Source of the DNA: Podospora pseudocomata
Lineage: Eukaryota; Ascomycota; Sordariomycetes; Sordariales; Podosporaceae
Length of the DNA stretch: 64,000 nt
Assembly: GCF_035222375.1 (NCBI RefSeq)
Contig: NC_085889.1
Span: forward strand, 3,782,001 to 3,846,000
Direction: 5' to 3'
Shown: one piece after another, positions 1 to 10,736 of the stretch
Numbering within the stretch: the first letter of the stretch is position 1
Layout of the letters: the number at the start of each line of letters is the position of its first letter
Translations under genes and position numbers: made by a program
Notes under the pieces: generated by a model
The model's input: only the letters and a program-made list of their open reading frames with translations
What the model was told of the DNA's origin: nothing
The model's database searches: none

Positions 1-990
1 GAGACAGACCAGATGACAGGTAACAGTGTCGTCGGTTCAAGAATAGAGTTGTGACACAGGTCCCAAAGCCAAACCGCCTGGTAGTCTCCAAATGATGCGA
101 GTGGGTGGTTCTTCGTTCGGGCTTGACAAGTCAAAATACAAAATGTTAAGGAGAAGAAAATAAAAGTCACGAGTCAAGAAAGTCGTGAGGCAACAAAAGT
201 TGAAACAACACAGTTCAAGAATCAACCCGGCAGCACATGCCAGGCACCAAAATATACCTACCCTCTCCCTCCCCCAAACCAGGGAAGGGGGTGATGACTG
301 GGACCCAGGAAATGGGGAAGGCATCAACAAGGTGGGGAGTACTAAATCTGGAGATACCCCGGGGAAGCTATTGATTGCATTGGTGGGGTAGTCTTGGCAA
401 CATACTTTCGAAAAGTCGGTCTCGAACGACCCCTTTCTCTTCAGTTCAAAGATGTCGGTGAGGTGAGCCCCCCTGACCCCTAACCTCGAAGAGATCTTGA
501 TTACATCGTTACAATGCGAGATCTCGCCATGTGCTCGGATTATTTCCTTTCATTTACACTACTGGTTGGTGGTCCCCAATCATCAAACGGTCCGTCATTT
601 GTGGCAGATGGCTTGGCTATGTTTTCTGGTTCTTTTTAAACCACCCCCTAACGCCTGACACCTCCCTTCATGATCCAACCTGGCCTCATGATACATATAC
701 CCCAACCTTATCTACCTAATCCATAAAACTTACCTCATACCTGCATACTCCATGTCTCCATTACCTACGTGGCCGTCGATCTAGACTTTTCATCAGATAC
801 CGAAAATTCCCCCGACACAAACAGTCGGTCAAGCAAGCAAAGCAGCCGGAATACGGCAACATCGGTGAAAAAGTTCCGAATTATATGTGTATGTGTGTGT
901 GCGATTCATACAGTACGCTTTCTATTGCCCCGTATTATATATATTCATATGTATATATATATATATATTTCTAGAGAAAACCTATATAAC
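1..990. other. intergenic region downstream of GPI1
   Basis: No gene is supported here. The open frames are short and show no recognisable family. An AT-rich microsatellite (TA repeat) lies at about 934-969, just past the GPI1 stop codon, so part of the right side is probably GPI1 3' UTR. Confidence 0.6.
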
Positions 991-3356
991 CTACCCATAA
1001 CTTCGTGACCTCCCACCGCCAGAATTACTCGGATATCTCCTCCCGTTGGCCAGTGCGGGTATATACAGCGGTGCCGTTCTCCGCTTTGGAGACGGCAGCG
1101 AGTTGACCGCGTCCCACATCTCCATGATGCCGGCTCTGCGTGCTGGAAGCATGCTGTACTGCAGACTGTACAAGTTTCTGCGATCAAGCGGTGGCACAAA
1201 TTTGCCTGTGAGTAGGCAGAGCAATACGCGCGGGGACAAGTAGTGTTTTCGGATGCGGTGTCCCATCTGAAAGTATTGATGGAACATGGCTTTGAAGCTC
1301 AGGGGTATGGACTGATCATCGTGTCAGTTTCAAAGCCAGGCAGAATAACCGAGAAATAAAAGCCTACCTTCAAGTGAATTACAGAAGTCGAAGGTATTGG
1401 TTTCGTCGTGTCATTAACGCCGTGTCTAATTTCTTGGGTATCTCGAAGTTCAAAACGAATTCCGCCTACAAATTCCAGTCAGCACACTGCAAAACCATGA
1501 TGTAGAGCATAAGAACATACCTGGTAACCTCCCAGGGTCTTTGATCCTCAACATAAGCGCAAAAAGTGGAAAGTGATTCAAAAATGAAAGCATGGTATCG
1601 AAAACCGCCTTGAGCGATATGATGACCATGCGGGCGATGGCAAAATTAAGGTAGAATACCACCACGGTTGGAAGCAAAAAGAAGAGCAAGGTGAAAAGAA
1701 TGGTGCCAACGAGCAGCTGATCCAGGTCGTAGTCGCACGAGTCGATGCGGTTCCTCAGTACATTGTGCTTCTTGCCGCGAAATAGGTGGAAGAGCGAGAT
1801 CAGGATGTTGAGCTGCCAATGGTAGATCCTCGCAGATGCCAAGTAGAACGAATAAATGTGTATCGTCAAGATCGATGTCAGATCCGAGAACAAGGCGATT
1901 GGCATGCTGGCTCCGGCAAAGCTGGAGAAACCAATAAACCAAATCATGTGAGGTAGAACCGGACGGAGAGTCTCAATACAACCTGTTAAGGTTAGTGACG
2001 GAATGAGATGGGATGGTTGAGCACAGAATACTCACTGGACCAGTACTCAATAACCCACAGAAACAAATCCCCTAGAAACAACGCCAGTTCGCTGTTGAGC
2101 TTCAGCCCCGCTGGCCATCCCATGAGCCACGAAATACTGCTCTGCAGAGCCTCGACCGTGTACTGCGTCAAGAGGTGGCTGATCTCATCCGCAAGCCAGC
2201 TGGAATTGTCGATGACGTATGACCCCAACGCAATACCAATAATAACATCATTGGCTACCAACCACAAGCTGTTGTAGAAGCGAATGTAGTCGGGATGGCT
2301 GGTGGTAACACTCTCCCAGTCGTTTTTCCTAAGCCGCAGTGTTACATACTGCATCGGCCAGTAGCAAAACTGCTGAAGCCGAATCTCGACTTGCTGGGCT
2401 GTGGCAGATATGTCCTTCAGCGCAGCATATTTTGGTCGAGCCCGCCACTCGAGCACCGTCAAGAGCACCTCGGCAGCGATCCGATGCGCCATCAACCCCA
2501 TCACGAACAGCTTCTTGATAACGGGCAGGACATAGACCGTCACCAAGTTCCATAGCCATACCAGAATTATGTCTCGCATGGTGGTCGCCGATTCAACAAC
2601 CCTCTCAGACACACTCAAACTTCTCTTGGGCCTTGTTCCTATCCTCGAGACATTCTTCTGCATCAGCTTCTCGAGCTCCCGCGCCCAGTTGATTTGATTC
2701 ACAATTTTGGGCAGCGCTCTCTCTTTGGCCGACGGGGTCCGCTTGAATATAGAGTGTTGCTTCAATTTCTCGACCAGTTTTTTCTTCTTCTCCTTTTTGA
2801 GCCGCTCCTCTCGTTCGTCGACCTCCTCGGCGCCGTCTGAAAGACCGATCCTGAATGTCTCATGCTTGTCGCCCAGGGCCAGAGCTATGGGACTCAAGGA
2901 GATGTACTGCATCCTTCCGGGAAAAGGTCGTTCGAAGAGTATGATCTGAATATTCGAGGCCCTGGCGCATGTGATTATCGGTACACGTATGCTCGGCCCA
3001 GTCGTCGCTCGGATCCATGATGGGTCGATCTGCACGTCGTCTGAAGTATTCGACAGTCCCAAAATATGCAGAGACGACTGCCCGCACAGCTCATAGATGC
3101 GGCTTACTGGATGGGGCGCGTTTCGCGTGAGGGTGCCAAGCTTCAAGGCGCTGTCGACGTTTCGGGGCTGGCCAAGATGTCAGCTTTCTCCATCCTTTTT
3201 TGTCGAGAGTTATAAACCCACCTCCACCTCTTCCAGAATGGCCAGCACAAACACGTCCAGGGCCGAGTTCCTCCACCCCACCACCACACCCCTCAGGTCG
3301 GATCGTGGCAGGTCGGCCGGCCAGAATATGCGCATCAAGCCATCATTCTCTGGCAT
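991..3356 (-). CDS. GPI1: GPI-GlcNAc transferase complex subunit Gpi1 (PIG-Q)
   Basis: Subunit of the ER enzyme that moves GlcNAc from UDP-GlcNAc to phosphatidylinositol, the first step of GPI-anchor synthesis. Five exons on the minus strand: 3356-3222, 3167-2036, 1982-1521, 1465-1368, 1311-991, giving about 715 aa. All junctions keep frame and the introns are 53-56 nt. The N-terminus reads MPENDGLMRIFWPADLP, as in other fungal Gpi1 proteins; a second in-frame Met (MRIFW, 3337) is possible. Hydrophobic membrane segments start near residue 243. Family hallmarks are the stretch around WPAGLKLNSELALFLG, then LFRGKKHNVLRNRID and DLDQLLVGTILFT, and the C-terminal PPLDRRNLYSLQYSMLP. A basic/acidic linker rich in K and E sits near residues 160-185. 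The function call is firm; exact splice sites are inferred by eye. Confidence 0.9.
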
Positions 3357-3803
3357 GACAGACAACAAGGCTCGAGGCCACCTAGAAAGATCCCCGTCTT
3401 CTCAACTGCTCTCTGGCCGATACGCCGGATCCGGGTGCTCGCGGGTGCTGGACAGTGTTGATCAGCAAAGTCTTTTCCAGTGTTGAGGAGGGGCAGGCGT
3501 CGTACGAGAGTCGACTCCCGGGCTGCGAGACGTTCCACGGGTATAAAGATGAGCAGGAACACAAGTGAAAGCGCGGCAAAGCCTTTGGCGGCTCGAGACT
3601 GTGCAGACGTGCGCAGGTTAGACAACGAGGCGGGGGGGGCTTAAGCGGAGACGAGGGGGGAAGAGGGGGTGGGAGAGCATTACAACCACTCCGTAATCCC
3701 AAGCAAAGATGGCAAGCTCATAGAGGCGAGTGACCAGGTCCCATCGGGCGGTGATGTAGCCAGCTACGAAGATGCCGAGTGTCAAGACGGAAAAGGGGTG
3801 CAT
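3335..3803 (-). CDS. small predicted membrane protein, two exons
   Basis: Exon 1 is 3803-3684 (40 codons from MHPFSVLTLGIFVAGYITAR) and exon 2 is 3598-3335, giving about 127 aa. The intron has a GTAATG donor, a CTAAC branch and a CAG acceptor, and joining keeps frame (…DYGVV then SRAAKGFAAL…). Two hydrophobic stretches, one at the N-terminus and one around LSLVFLLIFIPV after the junction, suggest a small bitopic or hairpin membrane protein. I do not recognise the family. The N-terminal two thirds look coding; the last 40 or so residues look less so. The stop lies inside the first codons of GPI1 on the same strand, so this could be a separate gene, or its 3' end could be mis-modelled. Confidence 0.55.
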
Positions 3804-4535
3804 AGAATCGCGTGGTGGTGGTGGTGTGCTACCGGCGGAGCATGCCTTGGGGAGTTTGTCGTGGGCTGTGCGTGTGCAGTGTTGTTTGTTGATCTACGGA
3901 TAGACTTGTCGCGCTGCTGCTGCCAGAATACTGTGTATGTATGTGCCGGGCGTCTTGTCTGTCGTCAGTTGACGGGACCAAATGCTGTGGCTGGGGGTAC
4001 CGGTATCTGGGGAAAACGAGGACTCGGCGGGCGGGCGTGTGAAGCTTAAAGAGGCAAGCAAGTGGAGCTGGCAAGGTCGGATGAAGGCCGCCAAATTGCT
4101 TGGGGCTTGCGACGAAGCTTGTTCCAGACTCTCTGCGTCTCTTCGATCGATGGTGCATCTGATCATTTCAACAAAAAACCCCATCACCGTGTCTCCAATC
4201 GCCAATCAGAGCCCGCACATTCCCATGAACCGTGCCCCACTTATCTCCCTTTCCTGGCAGCGCGGGACAGACAACCACCTGCTTTGAATCCGAGCCTCCG
4301 ATGTGGTGGTCAACGACGGTGACACAGTTTTCTATGAAGATGTAGACTTCCGTGTATACGATATGGACACAGGGGACTGTATTTATATCTGACACCTAAC
4401 AGGTGTGTGGCAGATCACTGAGTGGGTGGGTAACATCAATAGACTCCAGGTTGAGGACCTATATGGCACCGTATACATTTTATTCTACACATGTACAAGT
4501 GATTAAGATCAGGATCATATGGTTTGAACCACTCT
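3804..4535. other. intergenic region, GPI1-side gene and MDM35
   Basis: No gene supported. It should hold the promoter of the small membrane protein (left) and the 3' UTR of MDM35 (right). GT-rich and C/T-rich stretches occur, but no clear element. Confidence 0.5.
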
Positions 4536-5015
4536 CTCTAAAAAAGCCTGTGTCAGAAAAGTCAGGAGTGATACAGAGGTGAAGGCACTTACACTTCTTC
4601 TTCCCCAGCAGCGTTGCATCATTCTCTTTAAAGTCTTCGCGGGCCTCGTCCAGCAACTTGTCTATCCCCCGTTCCTTGAGTGCGCGCTGTGTAATGTTAG
4701 CCCGTCATAAATCCACCAAAGTTTTCAGACGGTCCATCTTACCTTTAAGCATACGTTATACTCCTTAAACATGGTGGCGCATTCGTTATTGTCCGAGGTA
4801 CTGATCCCCCTCAGGTACTCTAAATATTCATCAGTCGTTCGTCTTTACATGGTTGGGCAAGGCGTGCCTACTTTCGCTGTACCATTTCAAGAAGCAGGTG
4901 TCGTAGCGCCTGAGCAAATCAACCGTTAGCGGTGACCATGAATGATACAACACGGCCCTATGAGACGAACTTACTCTTTCAGCTCGTTGCATTCTGGGGC
5001 AAGTGATTGAGACAT
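4536..5015 (-). CDS. MDM35: mitochondrial intermembrane-space protein Mdm35 (TRIAP1 family)
   Basis: Twin CX9C protein that partners the Ups1/PRELI lipid-transfer proteins in the mitochondrial intermembrane space. Minus-strand exons: 5015-4975, 4909-4872, 4819-4743, 4686-4593, then a 2-nt piece at 4537-4536 that completes TAG. The protein begins MSQSLAPECNELKERYDTCF and continues with KWYSEKYLRG, ECATMFKEYNVCLK and RALKERGIDKLL, so both CX9C pairs are present (ECNELKERYDTCF and ECATMFKEYNVCLK). Length is 83 aa, close to yeast Mdm35 (86 aa). The last junction is uncertain: a CAG acceptor at about 4549 would instead add a short FFRESG… tail. It is divergent from RRP6, 633 bp away. Confidence 0.85.
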
Positions 5016-5648
5016 TTTGAATAGGCCCCAGACCTCGGTAGAAAGAACAATGAAGCAATGCTAAGGGATCTTTGAAATGACAGAGCCGTGTTGCGCCTGG
5101 ATGTATTGCACTGCGATGGCAAATCCGGGAAACGATGCCGTGTGTTTCGGCGGCCAGCCGGCAGTCTCGATATAGGTGAACTCGTGACTCCAGAAGAACT
5201 CCCAACAGAGGAAAAGCTTGGGCCAAGTTGCTATCGAATGGAAGGAGGCTTAGGTAGCGACTCTGATTTTCTCCCAAATAAAACTTTGGCTTTGCAAGTT
5301 GGAACTTCAAATCTTCCTTGACATCTCATCACTCTTAAACGCCACCAAACTCCAACACATGTGAGGTGACCTCCAATTGCCAAGCGAGAGAGGAGAGCCA
5401 GGATCTTATCTTATCGGCAACACACCTCTTTTGAGGGTACTTTCCCACACAGCAATAAATCCCAGCAATTACAAGTACCACGCTACTCTCAAAGCCGCTT
5501 AGCGTCGCATTCACCCTGCCAAAGCGGATCCACCGAAAAGTTCAGGAACTGCCCGTTTTGAAAACAACCAGAAAGCCACCACCTCCTGCGCAAGAAAACC
5601 ACCCCATCACTGGCAAAAGGCAGGACCGTTTGCGACATCAACAACAGG
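5016..5648. promoter_or_regulatory. shared divergent promoter region MDM35 / RRP6
   Basis: This 633-bp gap separates two start codons on opposite strands, so it must hold both promoters and 5' leaders. The right part (about 5430-5640) is A/C-rich, as is usual for fungal leaders. No specific factor site is claimed. Confidence 0.5.
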
Positions 5649-8600
5649 ATGGAGTCATCACAAGATTACAACTCTCTCCGAGAGGCCATTCAACCCGCCC
5701 TCGTCACCGTCACTCGAACAGCCGGCGTCGTCGCAAACGAGGATCTCCAATTCCAGCGCACCGTCCGCCCATCCGTCGGCGACAAGCTCGACAAGACCGC
5801 CGATCGCATGCTGGGCTTGGTCAACGGGTTGCTCAAGTCTTCCTCCAAGGTGACGGGACAGTCGACGACCAAGCTGGAGGATATCGACGATATCGAGATC
5901 AAGTGGAGAGGCATCGTCGACGTGATCGATTCGTTCCTTGAGAAGGCCGACACCTGCCTTGACGAGTACACCGGTTTGATCAAGAGAAAGAATGCGCCCA
6001 CTGTCGAAGAAGTATGTTTTTTTTGGTTGCTCTATACATGTTTTACCGTGTCACTCTAACCTCCTCCTTCACAGGGCCGCGACCCCAAGCGATCGAAATC
6101 GACGGCGCCGCTCGACTGGTCTCTCAAGCGCGCCAACATTGTCAAGCCCCAGAATGGGTTCGAGAAGAAGCCCAATAACTTTGACAAGGGGCCGTGGAAG
6201 CCCATCTTGACGAAGAAGCCACATGCGATTGTTCCGTTGGAGCAGTCTTTCAACACCATTCTTAATGAAGAGCACACTACCCAGTATGAACCCCCGTCCC
6301 TTTTCAAGAATTCCCTAGTTTCTCCAGTACCCCCGGTGGATAGTTCTGTCCAAGAAAAGGAAGCCGATCAAGAAGAACCGCGTCTGGCCACCCAGCCCAG
6401 AAGCCGAAAGGCTGTGGGAAACTGGCGCTGGAGACAGAAGATGCGGGACAAAACATATCAGCAAGCTGTGACGGCGTCTGCGGAGTTTTCCAGAGAAAAC
6501 TCCCGAAGGGGTTCCTGAGGACCCTTCGGAGGAGATTTTTGAAGGATTTCCTAATGTGGATTCCCATGGGAACCCTCTGGAGCTTCTTACGGAATCGCCA
6601 AAGGAGGTCCTCAGGGATGTCTCTGAGGAAGCTCCCGGCAACACTCTTCAACAGGCTTCTAAAAAGGCTCCAAAGGATTTTTCCGCTCAAAGTTCTGGAC
6701 TTGGTCACCTTGAGCATTTTGTCCAATTATGTCTCTGTAATTTTTCCCAAAAAAGAAAACTAACAGACCCCTCAGATACCAGAATCCTTACCAGCCCGAA
6801 ATCGAAGCGATGAAATACCCTAGCCATGTGTTCGAGTCAAAAGAGCCGATCAAGTACCTCGACGTCGAGAGCACCAAGCCGATTTGGGTGGACACGTGGG
6901 AGGGAGTGCTGGAGATGGTCGAGGAGCTGAAGAAGGCGAGGGAGATTGCGATTGATTTGGAGCATCACGACTTTCGGACTTATACGGGTCTGTTGTCGCT
7001 CATGCAGATCAGCACGAGGGAGAAGGATTGGATTGTGGACACTTTGGTGCCGTGGAGGCACAGGTTGGAGGTGCTGAATGAGGTTTTTGCTGACCCGGGG
7101 ATTGTGAAGGTTTTCCATGGGGCGTTTATGGATGTGGTGTGGCTGCAGAGGGACTTGGGGGTGTACGTGGTGGGGTTGTTTGACACGCATCATGCGTCGA
7201 CTGTGCTGGGGTATGGGGGGGGGAGTTTGGCGTTTTTGCTGAAGAAGTTTGTGGGGTTTGAGGCGGATAAGAGGTGGCAGCTGGCTGACTGGAGGATTAG
7301 GTGAGTACATGGTGGTGATGATGATGGGTTTGAAGAAAGGGGAAAAGCTAATGATGACGTTGCAAAGGCCGTTGCCGGCGGAGATGCTGTATTATGCCCG
7401 GGCTGATACGCATTACTTGCTTTATGTCTACGACATGATCCGGAATGATCTTGCTGCCGCGGCGCACACTGTCCATCCGGATGGGAAGCCGATTGAGCGG
7501 GTGATTGCCAAGTCCAAGAAGACTGCTTTGTCTAGGTACGAGAACCCTGCTTTTGACGAGGAGACTGGGCTGGGGGATCGGGGGTGGTATAACTACCTTG
7601 CGAGGTCGAGTTATGTCTACAACAAGGAGGAGTTTGCGGTTTTTAGGGCGTTGTGGAACTGGAGGGATAAGACGGCAAGGGAAGAGGACGAGAGCACGGG
7701 GTTTGTGATGAAGGAGCATGTCATGGCGGAGATTGTGAGGGTTATGCCTAGTGACAAGAAGGCGCTTTGGAGCTTGCTGGATGGGCACGCGAGGAATTTG
7801 AAGGGGAGGCTGGACGAGTTGTTTGGGGTTGTGCAGGAGGGGAGGGAGAAGGGGCTTGCCGGGGGGGTGAGTTTGTTGCAGTTTCTTAGTGGGGGGAGTG
7901 GTTTGGCGCAGGCGCAGGTTGTGCCCAAGGTGCAGAAGGAGGAGGCGGTGGATATTAAGGAGTTGAGGAGTGAGAAGTCGCAGTTGTGGGGGAGTGTGCC
8001 GTTGAGTTCGGCTTGGGAGGATAAGGGGGGGAAGAAGGAGGGTGAGGATGATGAGGTGCTGGAGCTTCCTCTTTACTATAGCGCTGCGCAAGAGGAAGAG
8101 GAGGTTGGGGGTGGTGATGTGGAGGAGAGGGTTCCAGGGCTCAAGTCTGCTGCTGAGGTTTATGGTCAGGAGGAGCAGGAGCAGGAGAATCAGGAGTTTA
8201 CACTCAAGATGGGGAGAAAGCGCAAGGCGAGCGAGGCGGATGTGTACTCTGGTCCGGAGGAGCAAGTGGAGGATGAGGAAGATGTTGAGGAGGATGTGGA
8301 AATGGAGGATGCCACCACCCCTGCAGATGGTGAACAAGAAGATGACTCGGAAGAAGAGGATGTCGAGGCGGCGAAGAAGACTGCTAAGCAGGAGAAGAAA
8401 CTCAGAAGGAAGGCTGCTAAGAAGGCTAAGCGGGAGGCGGCTACTCAGGAGCAGGCTGAAGAGGGGGAGGAAAAGGAAGCGGAAGTGGATGAGGAGGCGA
8501 GGAGGGAGGCGAAGAGGGCCGAGCGGAAGGCTAGGAAAGCTGCTAAGAGGGCTGCCAAGGCACAGGAGCAACAGCAGGAGGAAGAGGAGGAGGAGGAGGA

Positions 8601-8805
8601 GGAGGCGTTTGATTACAGCAAGGCTGCTTCTGTGCTCAAGGCTGACGGGGGGGCGAGGTCGGAGTTTGATGACAAGAGGAAGGGGAAGAAGGGGAAGAAG
8701 GAGAAGGTCTTTGATCCGTATGCTGCGAAGACGGGGTCGGATTTGAAGGGGGTGAGGAATAGGAATTATGAGAGGGCGGGGAGGTCGGCTACTTTTAGGA
8801 AGTGA
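5649..8805 (+). CDS. RRP6: nuclear exosome 3'-5' exoribonuclease Rrp6
   Basis: DEDD-family nuclease of the nuclear RNA exosome, acting in rRNA, snoRNA and unstable-transcript processing. Exons 5649-6011, 6075-6283, 6776-7300 and 7368-8805 give about 844 aa in frame. Residues about 15-110 fit the PMC2NT (Rrp47-binding) domain. The exonuclease domain carries D250 and E252 (AIDLEHHDF), D309 (FHGAFMDVVW), Y375 and D379 (YYARADTHYLL), the complete DEDDy set. An HRDC-like domain follows (about 440-520). The C-terminal third is highly charged, with K/E/R repeats typical of nucleolar proteins, and ends GRSATFRK. Intron 2 is 492 nt, far longer than its neighbours; its ends are fixed by the conserved TTQYQNPYQPEIEAMKYP joint. 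A 583-aa open frame on the opposite strand is only the shadow of the G-rich sense codons. Confidence 0.93.
6284..6775 (+). other. long intron of RRP6 with ORF-like content
   Basis: This 492-nt intron (GTATGA donor, CCTCAG acceptor) is eight to nine times the usual length here. The RRP6 frame stays open for 78 codons into it, to TGA at 6516-6518. A second frame over about 6490-6813 is also open and reads as a P/E/S-rich polypeptide. I recognise no transposon ends. It could be an insertion of former coding DNA or a retained-intron isoform. Confidence 0.5.
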
Positions 8806-10720
8806 GAGAGTGTGAGGGTGGGTGAATGGGTTTGCATTAATGAGGGAGTAGTGTTTGGGAGCATTACTGTGTGGGAGTAGACTATAGCATTGCATCAGAT
8901 ACTTCATTAGAAACCGGTGTCGAGAATTGAAGTTGAGTTTTGTCATTTTTGTGAGGTTTACATGGAATATGAAGCATTTGGATCTGGTTTGTGTATTCTG
9001 TGACAGTGGAACTTGTGGTGGGTTGGCATTGTGAGGGGACACCGTAGAGTACATCCGCCAAATGAGAATGTAGACACCACTTGTCATGATGCACTTCAAC
9101 GCCAGTATGTGTCAAGAATGGATCAAATCGTGTCATGTAATCTCTCCCATCTCGCATCATTCACTGTCTTTTTAACGCCCGTGGCCCAGTGAGGATAGCC
9201 ACGATAAGGGGCCCCCTTTTTACCAATGCACCATCTTTCCTCCCCCATCGCGTCTAACCAGCGGCATCGAGCGGGAAGCCAATCTTGTCCTCTTTCCACC
9301 GATCTGACTGACACACCTTTATCCCTTGGGATACAAACCGAAAAAGACAGCTGGCCCGAGTAAATATAGCGTGGCTGTTCCCGTCATGGTTTTGTTTTGT
9401 GACCGGAGTCAGTCAACCTAATACAGAAAGGGTAAGTAGGTAGGTAGGTTGTTATACACCTCTAACACTGTGAGGAATTTCAAACTGATGAGTGAAACAA
9501 ACCTATCTTGGAAACTCTAGGAGGCTTTTTCGGTGGGCATGGCGGGATTGTCCCTTGGCTGCCAGCGGAGGTTTTGCGGGAAGTCTTGGGAGCGGGCTTG
9601 GTAAGCCCCCCCTTTAGAACGGAATTTATGCACGGCTGTTTTGTGGTTTTCGTATGTAGGTAGGTAGACAAGTAATATCACATGCGGAAATTTGGGACCA
9701 GAAAACTCCCCAAAAAAAAACACACAGAAAAAAAAAAAGAAAAGTTGGTACATGATTCTTTCAGGACGAGAAGGATCGTGATGAGCGAGAACGCAGCCTG
9801 GCTCGTCAAATACCCGCCTCAATCCCAATCTTGTGGCGTCTTCTGTCAAGTTTTGATATTTCAATCTGACCAGGTAGAGAGGAGCTTTGCGGAAACAGAG
9901 TTCTATCGAGCCTCTCCCAGATAGGCCCATCATCCCCAGAACTTCGGACAGATGACTCTTATTCGTCCGGAAATCTGCCCACGCTCACCTTACCCAGTAG
10001 CCTTTTTTTTTTTTAAACCTCCTTGGTTTCACTTGAAGGTAGGGCATTGAGCCCGCATGACTGGAAGTGAGCTGATGTGCCGACGTAGCTTCCTTGCTTG
10101 AGTATCAACGGAAGCGGAGGTAGAGGGGGGGCGCGGAAAAAGCACGGGATAAGGGTCCCCGAAACCACTTCTCACACTCCCCTTTCTATCACGATCCCTC
10201 ATACAATACTCCGATGGGCGTCCAAAGGGTGAACCACGTGGCGGGCTCCGTTTCTTGCCGCAAGACCCTGATGACCCATACGATATCACGATGCAGGGAC
10301 CTGTGGGCTCTCGCTTGTGAAGGTTTTGGTCATCGCGGTAGCGGGTTAGGCATCGTTCGCCGTGAGCTAGCTCGGTTTTGTCCCGTATCTTCACGCTAGG
10401 TAGCGAGGAGAGAGGAGCTTGGAAACCTAACGGGAATGGGAACCGGGTTGGGTTTTGTACGAGGCTTCTTGTGTGATTGGAGGCCGAGAGGGAGGAGGGG
10501 ATTTTGTTCAAGGTTGATATTGGAGATGGCGAGGGGGTACAGTTGCCTGGCTAGAAAGCCCGCATGCTGGGCTACTGGAGAATGGCGAAGGAGAGGAGCC
10601 GGAAAGATGGCCGGGTTGAATCTGTCAGTTGTCATAGTTCCGTCTCACAGCAGCCACACGGCAGGTGCAAACGCCCCATCTTCTTCGAGCATGGTATGAT
10701 GGTTGACAAGTCCGACATAA
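8806..10720. other. gene-free DNA, distal part of the frq upstream region
   Basis: Nothing coding is supported. The first few hundred bases are probably RRP6 3' UTR. TAGG tetramer repeats occur near 9433-9450 and 9655-9665, and there are A-rich and T-rich runs. The open frames have no domain-like sequence. Confidence 0.5.
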
Positions 10721-10722
10721 CC

Positions 10723-10736
10723 CGATTCGGTCGATA
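10723..10736 (+). promoter_or_regulatory. candidate clock box / distal light-response element of frq
   Basis: The bases CGATTCGGTCGATA hold two CGAT cores spaced by 5 nt, close to the Neurospora light-response consensus of paired imperfect GATN repeats (GATNC...CGATN) bound by the White Collar Complex. It lies 3.3 kb upstream of the frq start codon. In Neurospora the clock box is also a few kb upstream of the ATG. The match is visible; the function is inferred. Confidence 0.45.

Noticed and set aside
7348-9099. 583-codon open frame on the minus strand
   Set aside because: It is antisense to the G-rich RRP6 exon 4 and reads as Leu/Pro/Arg low complexity; the sense strand has clear family motifs.
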